Positions 44,643-53,838 are shown, numbered from the stretch's first letter. The stretch: DNA of 64,000 bases from Pseudobdellovibrionaceae bacterium (GCA_023898385.1 CP060220.1:1488001-1552000); one strand, 5' to 3'. Program-made: numbers and translations. Notes: generated from the letters alone by a model not told the origin.

Positions 44643-46022
44643 ATGGCAACGCCAATGGACCTCCTTTTTAGGGATCAAAGAAATTACTTTGAACATGGCC
44701 ACACCCAAGATCTTAAGGTGCGCAAAAAACACTTAGAAAAACTGGGACAACTACTCAGTCGACACGAAGGACAAATACTAGCGGCTTTAAAATCAGATTT
44801 ACGCAAGTCCTCCTTTGAGAGTCAGGCCACCGAACTGTTTCCCGTCAAAGAAGAGATTCACTTTACTCGAAAACACTTGAACAAATGGACAAAACCTAAG
44901 CGGTTTCGTTTAAAACGAGGTCTAGTGGGCCTACCGGTTCGTGTGATGCCTGAACCCTTAGGGCATGTATTGATCCTGTCGCCGTGGAACTACCCTTTCA
45001 ATCTCAGCCTCACCCCCCTTGTTTCGGCAGTGGCTGCAGGCAACGTGGTCACCCTAAAACCTTCGGAATGGGCCGCACGCTCAGCCCAAGTGTTGGCCGA
45101 CATTATTCATGATAATTTTCCCAGAGAATTAATCAGCGTCATCATGGGTGATGCCACTGTGGCCGCGTCGCTGACGAGACATGCATTTGATTCCATATTT
45201 TTCACCGGCAGCCCCCAGGTGGGAAAAAAAGTGATGGCCGCAGCCAGCGAAAATCTAACGCCGGTGACCCTTGAGTTAGGAGGCAAAAGCCCCGCCATCG
45301 TCGACAAAAATGCAGACCTGGAAGTCGCGGCACAACGATTAATGTGGGGCAAGTTCACCAATGCCGGTCAGACTTGTGTGGCGCCGGACTACGTCCTGGT
45401 TCACGAGCAAGTTTACACCGAGTTTTTAGCCCTTTGCGCCAGCGTGCTGGAAGAGTTTTACGGAGGCAACCCGTACGACAACCCCGACTATGGCAGTATC
45501 GTCAACGCCGCCCATTATGACCGACTATTGGGTCTTATGTCCTCTGGAAGATGTTTTACCGGTGGTAAAGCCCAAGCTCAAAAAGACCGTCTGTACATTC
45601 CGCCGACTTTGATGACTGATGTCTCCATAGACTCCCCCATCATGAAAGAAGAAATATTTGGCCCGCTTCTTCCCTTTTTGCCCTTTTCATCCCTTCGAGA
45701 GTCCATTCAGCTGATCAAACACAATCCTCATCCACTGGCACTTTATGTATTTTCAAAGGACTCGAGTTTTACTAACACCATCGTTAATGAAGTTCCGTTT
45801 GGCGGCGGATGCATCAACGATACACTTTTGCAAACGGCCTCGCCTGAAATGCCTTTTGGCGGTCGAGGCACCAGCGGTTTTGGAGCCTATCACGGGTATG
45901 AGGGATTCAAATGCTTCACCCACTTTAAGACCATTGTAAATAGCCCCACATGGATCGACCCGAGCCTCAGGTACCCACCTTATGCGGACAAACTACCTTG
46001 GCTGAAGCGACTCATGTTTTAA
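44643..46022 (+). CDS. Aldehyde dehydrogenase (class 3-like)
   Basis: The 459-residue NAD(P)-dependent enzyme oxidises aldehydes to acids. It shows ILSPWNYPFNLSLTPL, the catalytic glutamate in TLELGGKSPAI and the catalytic cysteine in NAGQTCVAPDY. The short length and lack of an N-terminal extension fit the class 3 fatty/aromatic aldehyde group. I chose the ATG at 44643 with AGGAG about eleven bases upstream over an ATG eight codons earlier. Position before an acyl-CoA ligase suggests fatty aldehyde and fatty acid use. Confidence 0.9.
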   Translation: MATPMDLLFRDQRNYFEHGHTQDLKVRKKHLEKLGQLLSRHEGQILAALKSDLRKSSFESQATELFPVKEEIHFTRKHLNKWTKPKRFRLKRGLVGLPVRVMPEPLGHVLILSPWNYPFNLSLTPLVSAVAAGNVVTLKPSEWAARSAQVLADIIHDNFPRELISVIMGDATVAASLTRHAFDSIFFTGSPQVGKKVMAAASENLTPVTLELGGKSPAIVDKNADLEVAAQRLMWGKFTNAGQTCVAPDYVLVHEQVYTEFLALCASVLEEFYGGNPYDNPDYGSIVNAAHYDRLLGLMSSGRCFTGGKAQAQKDRLYIPPTLMTDVSIDSPIMKEEIFGPLLPFLPFSSLRESIQLIKHNPHPLALYVFSKDSSFTNTIVNEVPFGGGCINDTLLQTASPEMPFGGRGTSGFGAYHGYEGFKCFTHFKTIVNSPTWIDPSLRYPPYADKLPWLKRLMF

Positions 46023-46130
46023 AATATCACCGCAATAAACCACTCTCTGAGCGTCATCGAGTTTTTAACCTTTTCCCCATCGTAACCTTCATGTTAGCTT
46101 TTATAAAAACAAACTGAGGTAACTTCATCT

Positions 46131-47795
46131 ATGGAAAAAATCTGGCTTAAAAACTACCCCGAAGGCGTTCCCCACGAAATTAACCCCGATCAATACAAAA
46201 ATATGCTTGATGTGTTCCATCAAGCCTGTGCTGAATTTAGTGAACAAACGGCGTTTTCTAATATGGGCGGTCGGCTTAGCTATGGAGAGCTCAATCAACT
46301 CACCGACGACTTTGCCTCCTACCTGCAACACCATTGTCACCTTGAAAAGGGTGATCGCATCGCCATTCAGCTGCCCAACGTATTGCAATTTCCTATTGCC
46401 CTGTTTGGCGCCCTGAAGGCCGGACTCACTGTCGTCAACACTAACCCGCTATATACAGATCGTGAAATGAAACATCAGTTCAATGACTCTGGTGCAAAGG
46501 CCATTGTTATCTTGGCCAACTTTGCGGATAAACTCGAACACATCCTTGGCGAAACCACAATTGAACACGTTGTGGTCACACAATTGGGCGACCAACTGGG
46601 TTGGCCCAAAAGCCTTCTTGTCAATGCCGTCGTCAAATATTTAAAGAAAATGGTACCGTCTTATAATTTGCCGGAGGCCATGAGTTTTTACGAAGCCTTA
46701 GACATCGGCGCCGGCCGCCCACATTCTCCTGTGGACTCAGACCCCGAAGACTTGGCTTTTCTCCAGTACACGGGCGGCACCACCGGCGTTTCAAAAGGCG
46801 CCATGCTGACCCATAAAAATATCACTTCAAATATGCAACAGATCCGGGCCGTACTGGCTCCGTTTCTTGAGTCTGGTAAAGAGATTGTTATTACACCATT
46901 GCCGCTCTATCATATCTTCTCTCTCACCGTAAACTGTCTTGCGCTTATGAGTTACGGAGCTGAAAACGTGCTCATCACCAATCCACGAGATATCCCCGAC
47001 TTTATAAAAACCCTCAAAAAACAGCCCTTCACTTTAATCACTGGGGTGAACACCTTGTTTAATGGTTTAATGAACCATCCCGATTTCAAAACAGTGGATT
47101 TTTCTACGTTGAAATTTAGTGTGGCCGGTGGCATGGCCTTGCAACAAGCCGTCGCTGAAAAATGGTTTGAAGTCACCGGCACAAAAGTGATTGAAGGTTT
47201 TGGCCTTACAGAAACTTCACCAGTGGCAGCTGTCAACCCCCTTGATGGAACAGACAAGGTCGGTTCCATTGGTCTGCCCGTCCCATCGACTGAAATAAAA
47301 ATGGTTGATGAAAACAATCGAGAAGTCCCGATGGGAGAACCTGGCGAACTTTGCATAAAAGGCCCACAGGTAATGAAAGGCTATTGGCTGCGCGATGACG
47401 AAACGGCCAATGTTATGTTAGGTGATGGCTGGCTAAAAACGGGCGACATAGCAGTGATTGACGACAAAGGGTTTATTAAAATTGTGGATCGCAAAAAAGA
47501 CATGATCTTGGTTTCAGGATTTAATGTTTACCCCAATGAAATTGAAGACGTTGTGGCAAAACACGAACAGGTTTTGGAGGTGGCCGCAGTCGGGGTACCT
47601 GATGAAAAATCCGGCGAGGCCGTGAAGTTATTTGTTGTGAAGAAGATCCCCTCGTTGACGGAAGACGAACTCAGAGATTTCTGCAACAAATCCTTTGTTG
47701 CCTATAAACGACCGAAATTCATTGAGTTTAGATCTGAACTGCCAAAAACAAACGTGGGCAAGATTTTGCGTCGAGCCTTGCGCGAAGGTCAGTAA
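46131..47795 (+). CDS. Long-chain fatty acid-CoA ligase (FadD-like)
   Basis: The 554-residue adenylate-forming enzyme activates fatty acids to acyl-CoA. It has the AMP-binding P-loop YTGGTTGVSKGAMLTH, the A5 motif GFGLTETSP, GDGWLKTGDIAVID and the C-terminal lysine segment LPKTNVGKILRRALRE. Length and N-terminus match FadD. It lies 108 bp after the aldehyde dehydrogenase gene and three bp before the next gene, probably in one transcript. Confidence 0.92.
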   Translation: MEKIWLKNYPEGVPHEINPDQYKNMLDVFHQACAEFSEQTAFSNMGGRLSYGELNQLTDDFASYLQHHCHLEKGDRIAIQLPNVLQFPIALFGALKAGLTVVNTNPLYTDREMKHQFNDSGAKAIVILANFADKLEHILGETTIEHVVVTQLGDQLGWPKSLLVNAVVKYLKKMVPSYNLPEAMSFYEALDIGAGRPHSPVDSDPEDLAFLQYTGGTTGVSKGAMLTHKNITSNMQQIRAVLAPFLESGKEIVITPLPLYHIFSLTVNCLALMSYGAENVLITNPRDIPDFIKTLKKQPFTLITGVNTLFNGLMNHPDFKTVDFSTLKFSVAGGMALQQAVAEKWFEVTGTKVIEGFGLTETSPVAAVNPLDGTDKVGSIGLPVPSTEIKMVDENNREVPMGEPGELCIKGPQVMKGYWLRDDETANVMLGDGWLKTGDIAVIDDKGFIKIVDRKKDMILVSGFNVYPNEIEDVVAKHEQVLEVAAVGVPDEKSGEAVKLFVVKKIPSLTEDELRDFCNKSFVAYKRPKFIEFRSELPKTNVGKILRRALREGQ

Positions 47796-47798
47796 AAA

Positions 47799-49196
47799 AT
47801 GAAAAATGAGTATCTCTCTACCACCAGAAAAGCACTCACTATCAACCTCGACAACATTCGATACGGGACGTTTGCAGAAATTGGCGCTGGCCAAGAAGTG
47901 GCGCGACACTTTTTTCAAGCAGGTCATGCGTCAAATACCGTAGCCAAAACTATTTCTGCCTATGACAAAGTTTTTAGTGATGCCATTTATGGTAAAGGAT
48001 CCCGATTTGTCAGCCATCAGCGACTTAACAAAATGCTCGATCACGAGTACAAACTGCTCGAAGAGCGTTTAAAAGACACTCGTGGCAGTGACTCATGTTT
48101 TTTTGTTTTTGCTAATACGGTGGCGACCTCCAGTCACCAAGAAGATTCGTCTTCTCATGCGTGGGCCGGAGTGCGTTTTCAAACCCGGCCTGGTGGACCA
48201 ACCAATGATGTTATCCTTCATGTGAATATGCATGATCGAATGCGGTTACAGCAACAAGAAGCCCTGGGGATATTAGGCGTTAATCTTTTGTTCGGCTCCT
48301 TTTATTTGAGTGAGATGGGTCCTGATTTTGTAGCGTCTTTAATTGAAAACCTAGGGTTTGATCGAGTTGAAATAGATTTCATTCGATTTATGGGTGAAGA
48401 TGTGGATCACATAGATGATCGAATATTGAGTTTGGAACTGGTCAAACAGGGCTTGACGAAGGCGGTGATGTTCCAGCCCAATGGGGAGCCTCAGCAACTG
48501 ACCGACGCCCTCTATGGCAAGTCAGTCCTCGTCGAGCGCGGCGCTTTTCGCCCATTGACGATGACCAATCTTGAAATCATCACACGAGGCAAAGATCAAG
48601 TTATCAAAGACTGTCGGATAAAAGAAAAAGACCTCATCACACTATTTGAGATTACCATGAAACATCTCAAACAAGAGGGTCACATAGATTATCAAGACTT
48701 TTTACAAAGAGTCGACACCATCTGTGCTCTAGGCTACCCCGTGCTGGTCACAAACTACCCCTTATATTCGCAATTGAACAGGTACTTGCGGCGCTGCACC
48801 CATGAGCACATAGCCATTATCGTTGGTGCAGCCTCCTTGCCGGCACTGTTTTCTGAAGACGCCTACAAGCAGTCGCGCGGAGGCATATTGGGAGCCTTTG
48901 GCGACCTGTTTGACGACAACTCCAGAATTTATGTCTATCCTTTTAAAAATAAAGACACCTGTTCAACCGCCGCTTCGTTCTTCCCAGACGAAAAATTACA
49001 ACCGCTATACCAATATCTAAGAGAAAACAAATCGGTTTTAGATATTTTAGATTGCGATGATGTGGACACCTCAGTGAGTGCCAGCGACGTGCGAAAGATG
49101 ATGGAAAAAGGCGACTCTCGCTGGGAGCAATATGTTCCGGATAAAGTGTGCAAGCTTATAAAGAGCAGAAAACTTTTTGGTTACCATGAATTCTAA
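47799..49196 (+). CDS. Conserved NadD-like protein of unknown function (often mislabelled TonB-dependent receptor)
   Basis: The 465-residue cytoplasmic protein contains YGTFAEIGAGQEVARHFFQ, FFVFANTVATSS and ALGILGVNLLFGSFYL. I recognise these as a widespread conserved family that databases commonly call TonB-dependent receptor. It has no signal peptide, plug or barrel, so that label is wrong. The end, VSASDVRKMMEKGDSRWEQ, resembles the ISxSxIR region of NadD-type nucleotidyltransferases. The gene starts three bp after fadD. Function unknown. Confidence 0.7.
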   Translation: MKNEYLSTTRKALTINLDNIRYGTFAEIGAGQEVARHFFQAGHASNTVAKTISAYDKVFSDAIYGKGSRFVSHQRLNKMLDHEYKLLEERLKDTRGSDSCFFVFANTVATSSHQEDSSSHAWAGVRFQTRPGGPTNDVILHVNMHDRMRLQQQEALGILGVNLLFGSFYLSEMGPDFVASLIENLGFDRVEIDFIRFMGEDVDHIDDRILSLELVKQGLTKAVMFQPNGEPQQLTDALYGKSVLVERGAFRPLTMTNLEIITRGKDQVIKDCRIKEKDLITLFEITMKHLKQEGHIDYQDFLQRVDTICALGYPVLVTNYPLYSQLNRYLRRCTHEHIAIIVGAASLPALFSEDAYKQSRGGILGAFGDLFDDNSRIYVYPFKNKDTCSTAASFFPDEKLQPLYQYLRENKSVLDILDCDDVDTSVSASDVRKMMEKGDSRWEQYVPDKVCKLIKSRKLFGYHEF

Positions 49197-49683
49197 AAAG
49201 CTTCGTTTAATTTTAGCCCCTCTATGGCTCAGCTTGTTTTTAGCGAACTGGAGTATGGCCCAAGAGCCGCTCCCCACAACTCCTCCGCCAGCCACACCAG
49301 AAGACATGGCCAAACAAATGGAGGATCTGCAAAAAAACCTCGAGACCTACCAACAACTTGTAAAACGCCTCGACACCCCGGCCTTCCGAGCACTTCTGAA
49401 AGTCTCATCAGATAAAAATGTGCAGGAGAGTGTTTTGGAGTTGGCTGATCGGATGGATTGGAAAAAGCTGGCTCTCGCTCAATTCGTTCTACTTCTTGGA
49501 TTTTTTATTTTTAGGAGCTGGAGACAATCGCAGGCCAATGGCTGGGCAGCCCGCATGTGGATTAGCACCTACTCGTGGATCATTTATATCGTATTAGCCG
49601 GATACCTTCTGCCGCGAGTTTTGTTGGGAAAACCCTACGGCAGAGTTCTTCACGCCATTTACGATATCCTCACCCAATCCTGA
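49186..49683 (+). CDS. Exported/membrane hypothetical protein
   Basis: The 165-residue protein has a signal peptide (about 1-27, SMAQ), a proline-rich then coiled segment (about 30-90; EDMAKQMEDLQKNLETYQQL) and two C-terminal membrane segments (about 90-110 and 125-145). The ATG at 49186 lies within the end of the previous gene. No family recognised. Confidence 0.55.
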   Translation: MNSKKLRLILAPLWLSLFLANWSMAQEPLPTTPPPATPEDMAKQMEDLQKNLETYQQLVKRLDTPAFRALLKVSSDKNVQESVLELADRMDWKKLALAQFVLLLGFFIFRSWRQSQANGWAARMWISTYSWIIYIVLAGYLLPRVLLGKPYGRVLHAIYDILTQS

Positions 49684-49751
49684 GCGCCAATCACTATCAA
49701 AATTCTGCGCCGACTGTTACCTCCTAACATCCACAGACAAATTCTTACAAA

Positions 49752-50042
49752 TTACGCCGATTTCGAGCTTTCAACCGCACCTAGCTTAAGGCCAAACGCT
49801 GCAAGAAAACTACAAACAGTTTGATAGGTTGGATTCTTAATTTGATCCCATTTCTGCCGACTTCCACCAGCCATCTCGCTTATTTTTGATGGCCCCCAGG
49901 CCTCTACAATAAGTCGTATGGCGTCTAGCAGAAATTCATCATCATCTTCTTCTACAGAGCAAAGCAAAAACGCTTTGGCGGCCTCATAATCTTTCAAATC
50001 CTCTACAAGTGCATCTTTAAATTTTCTATATTTCATTTCCAT
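49752..50042 (-). CDS. HigA-like antitoxin (HI1420 type)
   Basis: The 96-residue protein is a Cro/C1-like helix-turn-helix antitoxin. The N-terminal part (RKFKDALVEDLKDYEAAKAFL) and the HTH region (KISEMAGGSRQKWDQIKN, then PTYQTVCSFLAAFGLKL) match the addiction-module antidote family paired with HI1419-type toxins. It starts inside the toxin end (10-bp overlap), so the order is toxin first. Confidence 0.85.
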   Translation of the reverse strand: MEMKYRKFKDALVEDLKDYEAAKAFLLCSVEEDDDEFLLDAIRLIVEAWGPSKISEMAGGSRQKWDQIKNPTYQTVCSFLAAFGLKLGAVESSKSA

Positions 50043-50389
50043 TTCCTAGACTTATAACCTGCCCAGTATTTTTGAGCTTTTTTTATGTCTAAACCTTGAG
50101 ACCTTTTATCTCCGACAGCCAGCAACAAAATCAGCTCGTCCCTGTCCAGTGCGAAATACACCCTATACCCTGGCCCACAATCAACTTTCAGCTCCCAAAT
50201 GTCTCCTTCTATATGGCGGTATCCTTTCCCTTCTTGCCCAAAATTTCCACGCTCAGCCCTAGAAATTTTAATTTGAATCTTCGCCCGCCCAACAGGATCC
50301 TCCAGCCTCTTCAGGTAATCATAAACAGGCTCTTTACCGCACGTTGTCTTGTAGTACACGGCTTCGCGCCGCTTAACCACTAAAGGCAT
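50033..50389 (-). CDS. RelE/HigB-superfamily toxin (HI1419 type)
   Basis: The 118-residue product contains VYDYLKRLEDPVGRAKIQIK, RAERGNFGQEGKGYR, VDCGPGYRVYFA and VGDKRSQGLDIKKAQKYW, the pattern of the addiction-module killer family, RelE-fold mRNA interferases. The ATG at 50389 has no ribosome binding site. Promoter elements upstream would start transcription near 50380, where an in-frame GTG could serve as a leaderless start and remove three residues. Confidence 0.85.
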   Translation of the reverse strand: MPLVVKRREAVYYKTTCGKEPVYDYLKRLEDPVGRAKIQIKISRAERGNFGQEGKGYRHIEGDIWELKVDCGPGYRVYFALDRDELILLLAVGDKRSQGLDIKKAQKYWAGYKSRKWK

Positions 50390-50430
50390 ATTACGTCACA
50401 CACTCTATGGCTGTCAATTTTAATTGACAG
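50386..50430 (-). promoter_or_regulatory. Operator/promoter of the toxin-antitoxin pair
   Basis: A palindrome, CTGTCAAT-TTTA-ATTGACAG, spans 50411-50430 with perfect eight-bp arms. On the gene strand its right arm contains a perfect -35, TTGACA. TAATAT follows 18 bp later as -10. Overlap of palindrome and -35 is the expected layout for autorepression by the antitoxin complex. Confidence 0.65.
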
Positions 50431-50637
50431 GCTCGACAATATCGATTGAATGACTTAAAATTCCTGCCATACAGGGGGCTTCAATTAGTTTTCGCTCTTC
50501 GGATTAGACCAAGGCGAATCAACCACCCAACATTGTTGGTCAGTAATTATCGCCGTAAGCCCTGGATTAGCCCGATTAGCGTCAAAAGCTAAAGGTTCGG
50601 GGCCTCCTAAATCTACTCTGCTTTCATTCTAATGCGC

Positions 50638-50919
50638 TCAGCCGCCTTGCGGTTCAGGTAAGGGTATAAGGGCAAAGGGGGACACGCTGTATTCGCGGCC
50701 TTGCGGTGTTCGCACTGTGACGAAGTTCATTTCTTCAACAACGATAACTCCCCGATCATAATGATGGTCACGCGGTCCATAGATAAAAATCACTTCATCC
50801 CCCAACTGAAAAATAGGTGGCACCATGGTGAGACCCAATTTTTCCATGAGACGATGTCTCACCCGCAAGATGTGGTTCAGGTGATCTATGTGCACGGGCT
50901 GTAATTGTTTTACTTGCAT
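50638..50919 (-). CDS. Small hypothetical protein
   Basis: The 93-residue protein is cytoplasmic and beta-rich (PPIFQLGDEVIFIYGPRD, and VIVVEEMNFVTVRTPQGREY), with a basic helical N-terminus (HIDHLNHILRVRHRLMEKLG). TAGGAG precedes the ATG by seven bases, a strong site. No family recognised; the fold could be SH3-like. Confidence 0.6.
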   Translation of the reverse strand: MQVKQLQPVHIDHLNHILRVRHRLMEKLGLTMVPPIFQLGDEVIFIYGPRDHHYDRGVIVVEEMNFVTVRTPQGREYSVSPFALIPLPEPQGG

Positions 50920-51340
50920 AAGCGACTCCTAACGCTGTTTTGTTTTTGTTATGGAACCCTTATGCAAGCCCGTAGGCCAAAATCAGCGACAATAGATAAT
51001 AGGTAGACGTCCGGGCCTTTCCGGATTATCGGCCGAAGTCTCCTCTATCTGGACAATCTTTGTTGAAAATAACTATTTCACGCTCCCAATAATTAGGCGG
51101 TGTCGCGAAAGCGACCCGCCTAATTAGTCCCGCATAAAATGAGTCGGGCCGAAGTCGCTCTTAGCTAATTTGGTTTTGGCAAATCCAGCGAGTAAATTTC
51201 AACGAGGTTGGGCTTCATGCTGTAATCTGGTTACCCGTCTACCAAATGCCATTCTGCGCCGCCCCACCTGAATGGAACATTGAACCACCGACAAAGTCTG
51301 CGTAGCATTTTGAAAAGCCTTTCGTGCAAAGGAGCTTTTC
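50920..51340. other. 421-bp gap with a strong GNRA-capped hairpin
   Basis: The gap between the divergent genes contains the hairpin at 51090-51126 described separately, and two copies of GGCCGAAGTC (about 51032 and 51155) on either side of it. The sequence CCCG...CGGG just after the hairpin could form a second stem. No ORF is supported here. Confidence 0.4.
51090..51126. ncRNA. Candidate structured RNA hairpin with GAAA loop
   Basis: TAATTAGGCGG pairs with CCGCCTAATTA (11 bp), and inside it GTCGC pairs with GCGAC around a GAAA tetraloop, with one unpaired T. The stem is far stronger than chance in this composition. No U-tract follows, so it is not a simple terminator. It could be part of a leader RNA for the AraC gene or a small RNA. 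Confidence 0.35.
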
Positions 51341-52147
51341 ATGGCCTTATTGAACGAAAATCTAATTCCGGTTCCTGATATTTCTTTTCCCAGGGAGCGA
51401 ACAAAAGTGGTGAGTGCCTCTTCCTACACCACCACATACTATAAATTGGATTACAACTTGATGTACTTTCAACGTGAGCACGCCTGGACACCTGGCACCC
51501 GAGAAGTGGATGCCTTTGGCCGCGTGTGGAGCCTGGCCATTACAAATTTAGCAAGCGGCACACTGGCTGCCCACCGAAAAGGCCGACGCATTGAACTTGC
51601 AGGCCTCATGGGAATTTTTATCCCGCCCTTTTCTATTGTAGAGTGGGAGATCAACAAAGACTTTATTGTATGGCAAGGCTATCTCTCTGAATCAGAGATC
51701 CCCTCGGACCTCCCCTCTGAGCCTGTGGCGTTTCCATGGCGGGGCCCCTTGCCTGTGAGTTTAGATCAGGTGTTTGCTCATGTGCGAGAAAGCGAAAACA
51801 AAATTGCCGTTGGAAAACTAGAAACTCCATCGAAGTTAGCCAAACGCACTCGTCAATTAATGACTCAGAATATCTGGGAGCCACTTTCCATTAAAGACAT
51901 TTCAGAGTCGCTAGGCTGCAGTCACGCCGCTATGACTCGAGCCTTTAAAAAAGCCTATGGCATCACTCCCGTTGGCTATCGAAACAAAATGCGAATTTTT
52001 GATGCGGCCGGGATGCTCGCCCTTTACGATCAAGCGGTCAATCACACGGCCCATGCGCTGGGATTTAAACACCTCAGACAATTTAACAAGCAGTTTAAAC
52101 GATATGTAAATGCAGCCCCATCCCAATACCGCGGGCCCGACCAATAA
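51341..52147 (+). CDS. AraC-family transcriptional regulator
   Basis: The 268-residue protein has an N-terminal sensor-like domain (about 1-150) and a C-terminal pair of helix-turn-helix motifs (about 170-262; LSIKDISESLGCSHAAMTRAF and ALGFKHLRQFNKQFKRY). AAAGGAG precedes the ATG. The gene at 52298, in the same direction, is a plausible target. The inducer is unknown. Confidence 0.85.
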   Translation: MALLNENLIPVPDISFPRERTKVVSASSYTTTYYKLDYNLMYFQREHAWTPGTREVDAFGRVWSLAITNLASGTLAAHRKGRRIELAGLMGIFIPPFSIVEWEINKDFIVWQGYLSESEIPSDLPSEPVAFPWRGPLPVSLDQVFAHVRESENKIAVGKLETPSKLAKRTRQLMTQNIWEPLSIKDISESLGCSHAAMTRAFKKAYGITPVGYRNKMRIFDAAGMLALYDQAVNHTAHALGFKHLRQFNKQFKRYVNAAPSQYRGPDQ

Positions 52148-52297
52148 GTTTGATATTTTGCCCAATCTCTAGTCGATCTTTCAATCCCTTGGGGCCAACC
52201 CTTTGTGTTTTGATATCAGTGACTTACATCAATTAGGTCAAAAAACGACATATCCGCTTCCGACCTCGACCGATGGCTTGGTCAAGGAGCTAAGGAT

Positions 52298-53488
52298 ATG
52301 GACAAAAAGCCAGACGACATCATCTGCCTGTCGGAACGCCGACGGCAGAGACTACTATTGGATTATGACTTACCCAAAGAGCTAAAAATCAAGGTTGCCG
52401 CCAACCGACCAGAATGGCTCGCCGCCTATGAGTTATTGCACGATGTTTATGTGGACGCGGGGTATGCAAAACCCAATGCAGCTCGAATTCGCCTTAATCC
52501 GTATCACCTGCTTCCGGGTACCACGACGTTTATCGCTTACTGGAATGATCAAGTGATCGCCACTCTCAGCACAATTACCGATAGCCCACTGGGGTTACCG
52601 GCTGACAAAGCATTTGATTTATCATCCTACAGAAAGAAGTTTTCGAGAATTTCGGAAGCCTCGGGTCTTGCCATCAAAAAAGACTTTCGCGGCCATCATG
52701 GTCAAATATTATTTCCCGTGATCAAATACCTTTACCACTTTTGCCTCAACTACACCTACAGCGACAGCCTCATCATTGCTGTGAACCCTAAACAAGATCA
52801 CTTTTATCGCGACATCATGCTTTACAATGAAATCAAACAACCCACCCACGAACAGTATGAGTTTGCCAATCAGGCCCCCGCTATCGGAAAATTTATAGAT
52901 TTCTCCAATCCCCTCGACCTCTACGGTCAGGTGTATTCGGACAAGCCGAAAGAACAAAACCTTCACCGTTATTTGTTTGAAGAAACCTTTTCACAACTCA
53001 TTTTTCCAGAAAAAAAAGGACCCTTAGCCTACTGGCCGACACTTTCGGCCGAAGACTTAGACTATCTCCTTAACGGCCCCTCATCGCTGCGAAATACAAT
53101 GACAGACAAAGATTTAGTAAATCTAGCGTCTGTCTATCGCCTTGAAGAGTACAAACCCGTTTTTGGCGACATGGCCGTGTATGACAATCGTCGCCGCGAC
53201 CAGAGGTATGACGTCAAAATGGTGGCCCGAGCAGGAGGTTCTTTGGTGCCCATTCGGCAAGTTTCCCGCGGCGGGCTGCGAATAGATATTCCTTCTGGCT
53301 TGAACGCCTCTGGCTCCATAGATCTTGTCGTTCGAGTGAACGACAAACATGAAGTGCACCTTCGCCTGAACCCCAGGTTTAGACAAGGCCACTCCCTCGG
53401 ACTCGCCATTGACGGAAAAAGTACTGAATGGGAACAAGTCATCGATGAACTTGACTCGGATTTTCGGCAAAAACCCAAGGTCGCCTAA
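52298..53488 (+). CDS. FeeM-like N-acyl amino acid synthase fused to a PilZ domain
   Basis: The 396-residue protein has an N-terminal GNAT-fold region (about 20-200) of the FeeM / PEP-CTERM-associated acyltransferase type: ISEASGLAIKKDFRG and NPKQDHFYRDIMLYNEI. FeeM makes long-chain N-acyl amino acids from acyl-ACP. The C-terminus (about 297-390) is a PilZ-like domain, with RRRDQRYDV (RxxxR motif) and QVSRGGLRI, where the usual D/N before xSxxG is Q. PilZ binds cyclic di-GMP, so the acyltransferase may be c-di-GMP-regulated. AAGGAG precedes the ATG. Confidence 0.75.
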   Translation: MDKKPDDIICLSERRRQRLLLDYDLPKELKIKVAANRPEWLAAYELLHDVYVDAGYAKPNAARIRLNPYHLLPGTTTFIAYWNDQVIATLSTITDSPLGLPADKAFDLSSYRKKFSRISEASGLAIKKDFRGHHGQILFPVIKYLYHFCLNYTYSDSLIIAVNPKQDHFYRDIMLYNEIKQPTHEQYEFANQAPAIGKFIDFSNPLDLYGQVYSDKPKEQNLHRYLFEETFSQLIFPEKKGPLAYWPTLSAEDLDYLLNGPSSLRNTMTDKDLVNLASVYRLEEYKPVFGDMAVYDNRRRDQRYDVKMVARAGGSLVPIRQVSRGGLRIDIPSGLNASGSIDLVVRVNDKHEVHLRLNPRFRQGHSLGLAIDGKSTEWEQVIDELDSDFRQKPKVA

Positions 53489-53619
53489 AAAGAAATTCAA
53501 CTGGGTTTCGCGACACAGCCCGTGCATGGAGTTTCTCCATTGACAATCGTTGGGCAAAACGCGGTAATAAACTGAGTTATCAATATGCAACGACTGATCG
53601 ACCAGCGATGGAGGCCATT

Positions 53620-53838
53620 ATGAACATCAAAAAAAATATTCATCCCATTGAACGAATTGTACGAGTTGTAGCAGGACTAGCTTTAATCAGCATGGCTTTT
53701 ATTGGACCTCAAAATCTTTGGTTTTTGCTAGGCCTAGTCCCTTTGGCCACAGGTCTAATGGGATGGTGTCCCCCCTATGCACTTCTAGGCATATCCACCT
53801 GCCCCAGCAAGGGCTCTGGGGCTCCCTCCGACAACTAG
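53620..53838 (+). CDS. DUF2892 family membrane protein
   Basis: The 72-residue protein has two membrane segments and the DUF2892 pattern: IERIVRVVAGLALISMAF and GLMGWCPPYALLGISTC. The two cysteines match relatives such as the YgaP membrane part, often linked to sulfur metabolism. No rhodanese is nearby. I chose the ATG at 53620 because GGAGG precedes it. Confidence 0.85.
   Translation: MNIKKNIHPIERIVRVVAGLALISMAFIGPQNLWFLLGLVPLATGLMGWCPPYALLGISTCPSKGSGAPSDN

Noticed and set aside
51090..51126. Hairpin considered as an integron attC site
   Set aside because: The order of TTAGGC and GCCTAA is opposite to attC core sites, and no integrase or cassette array is present.
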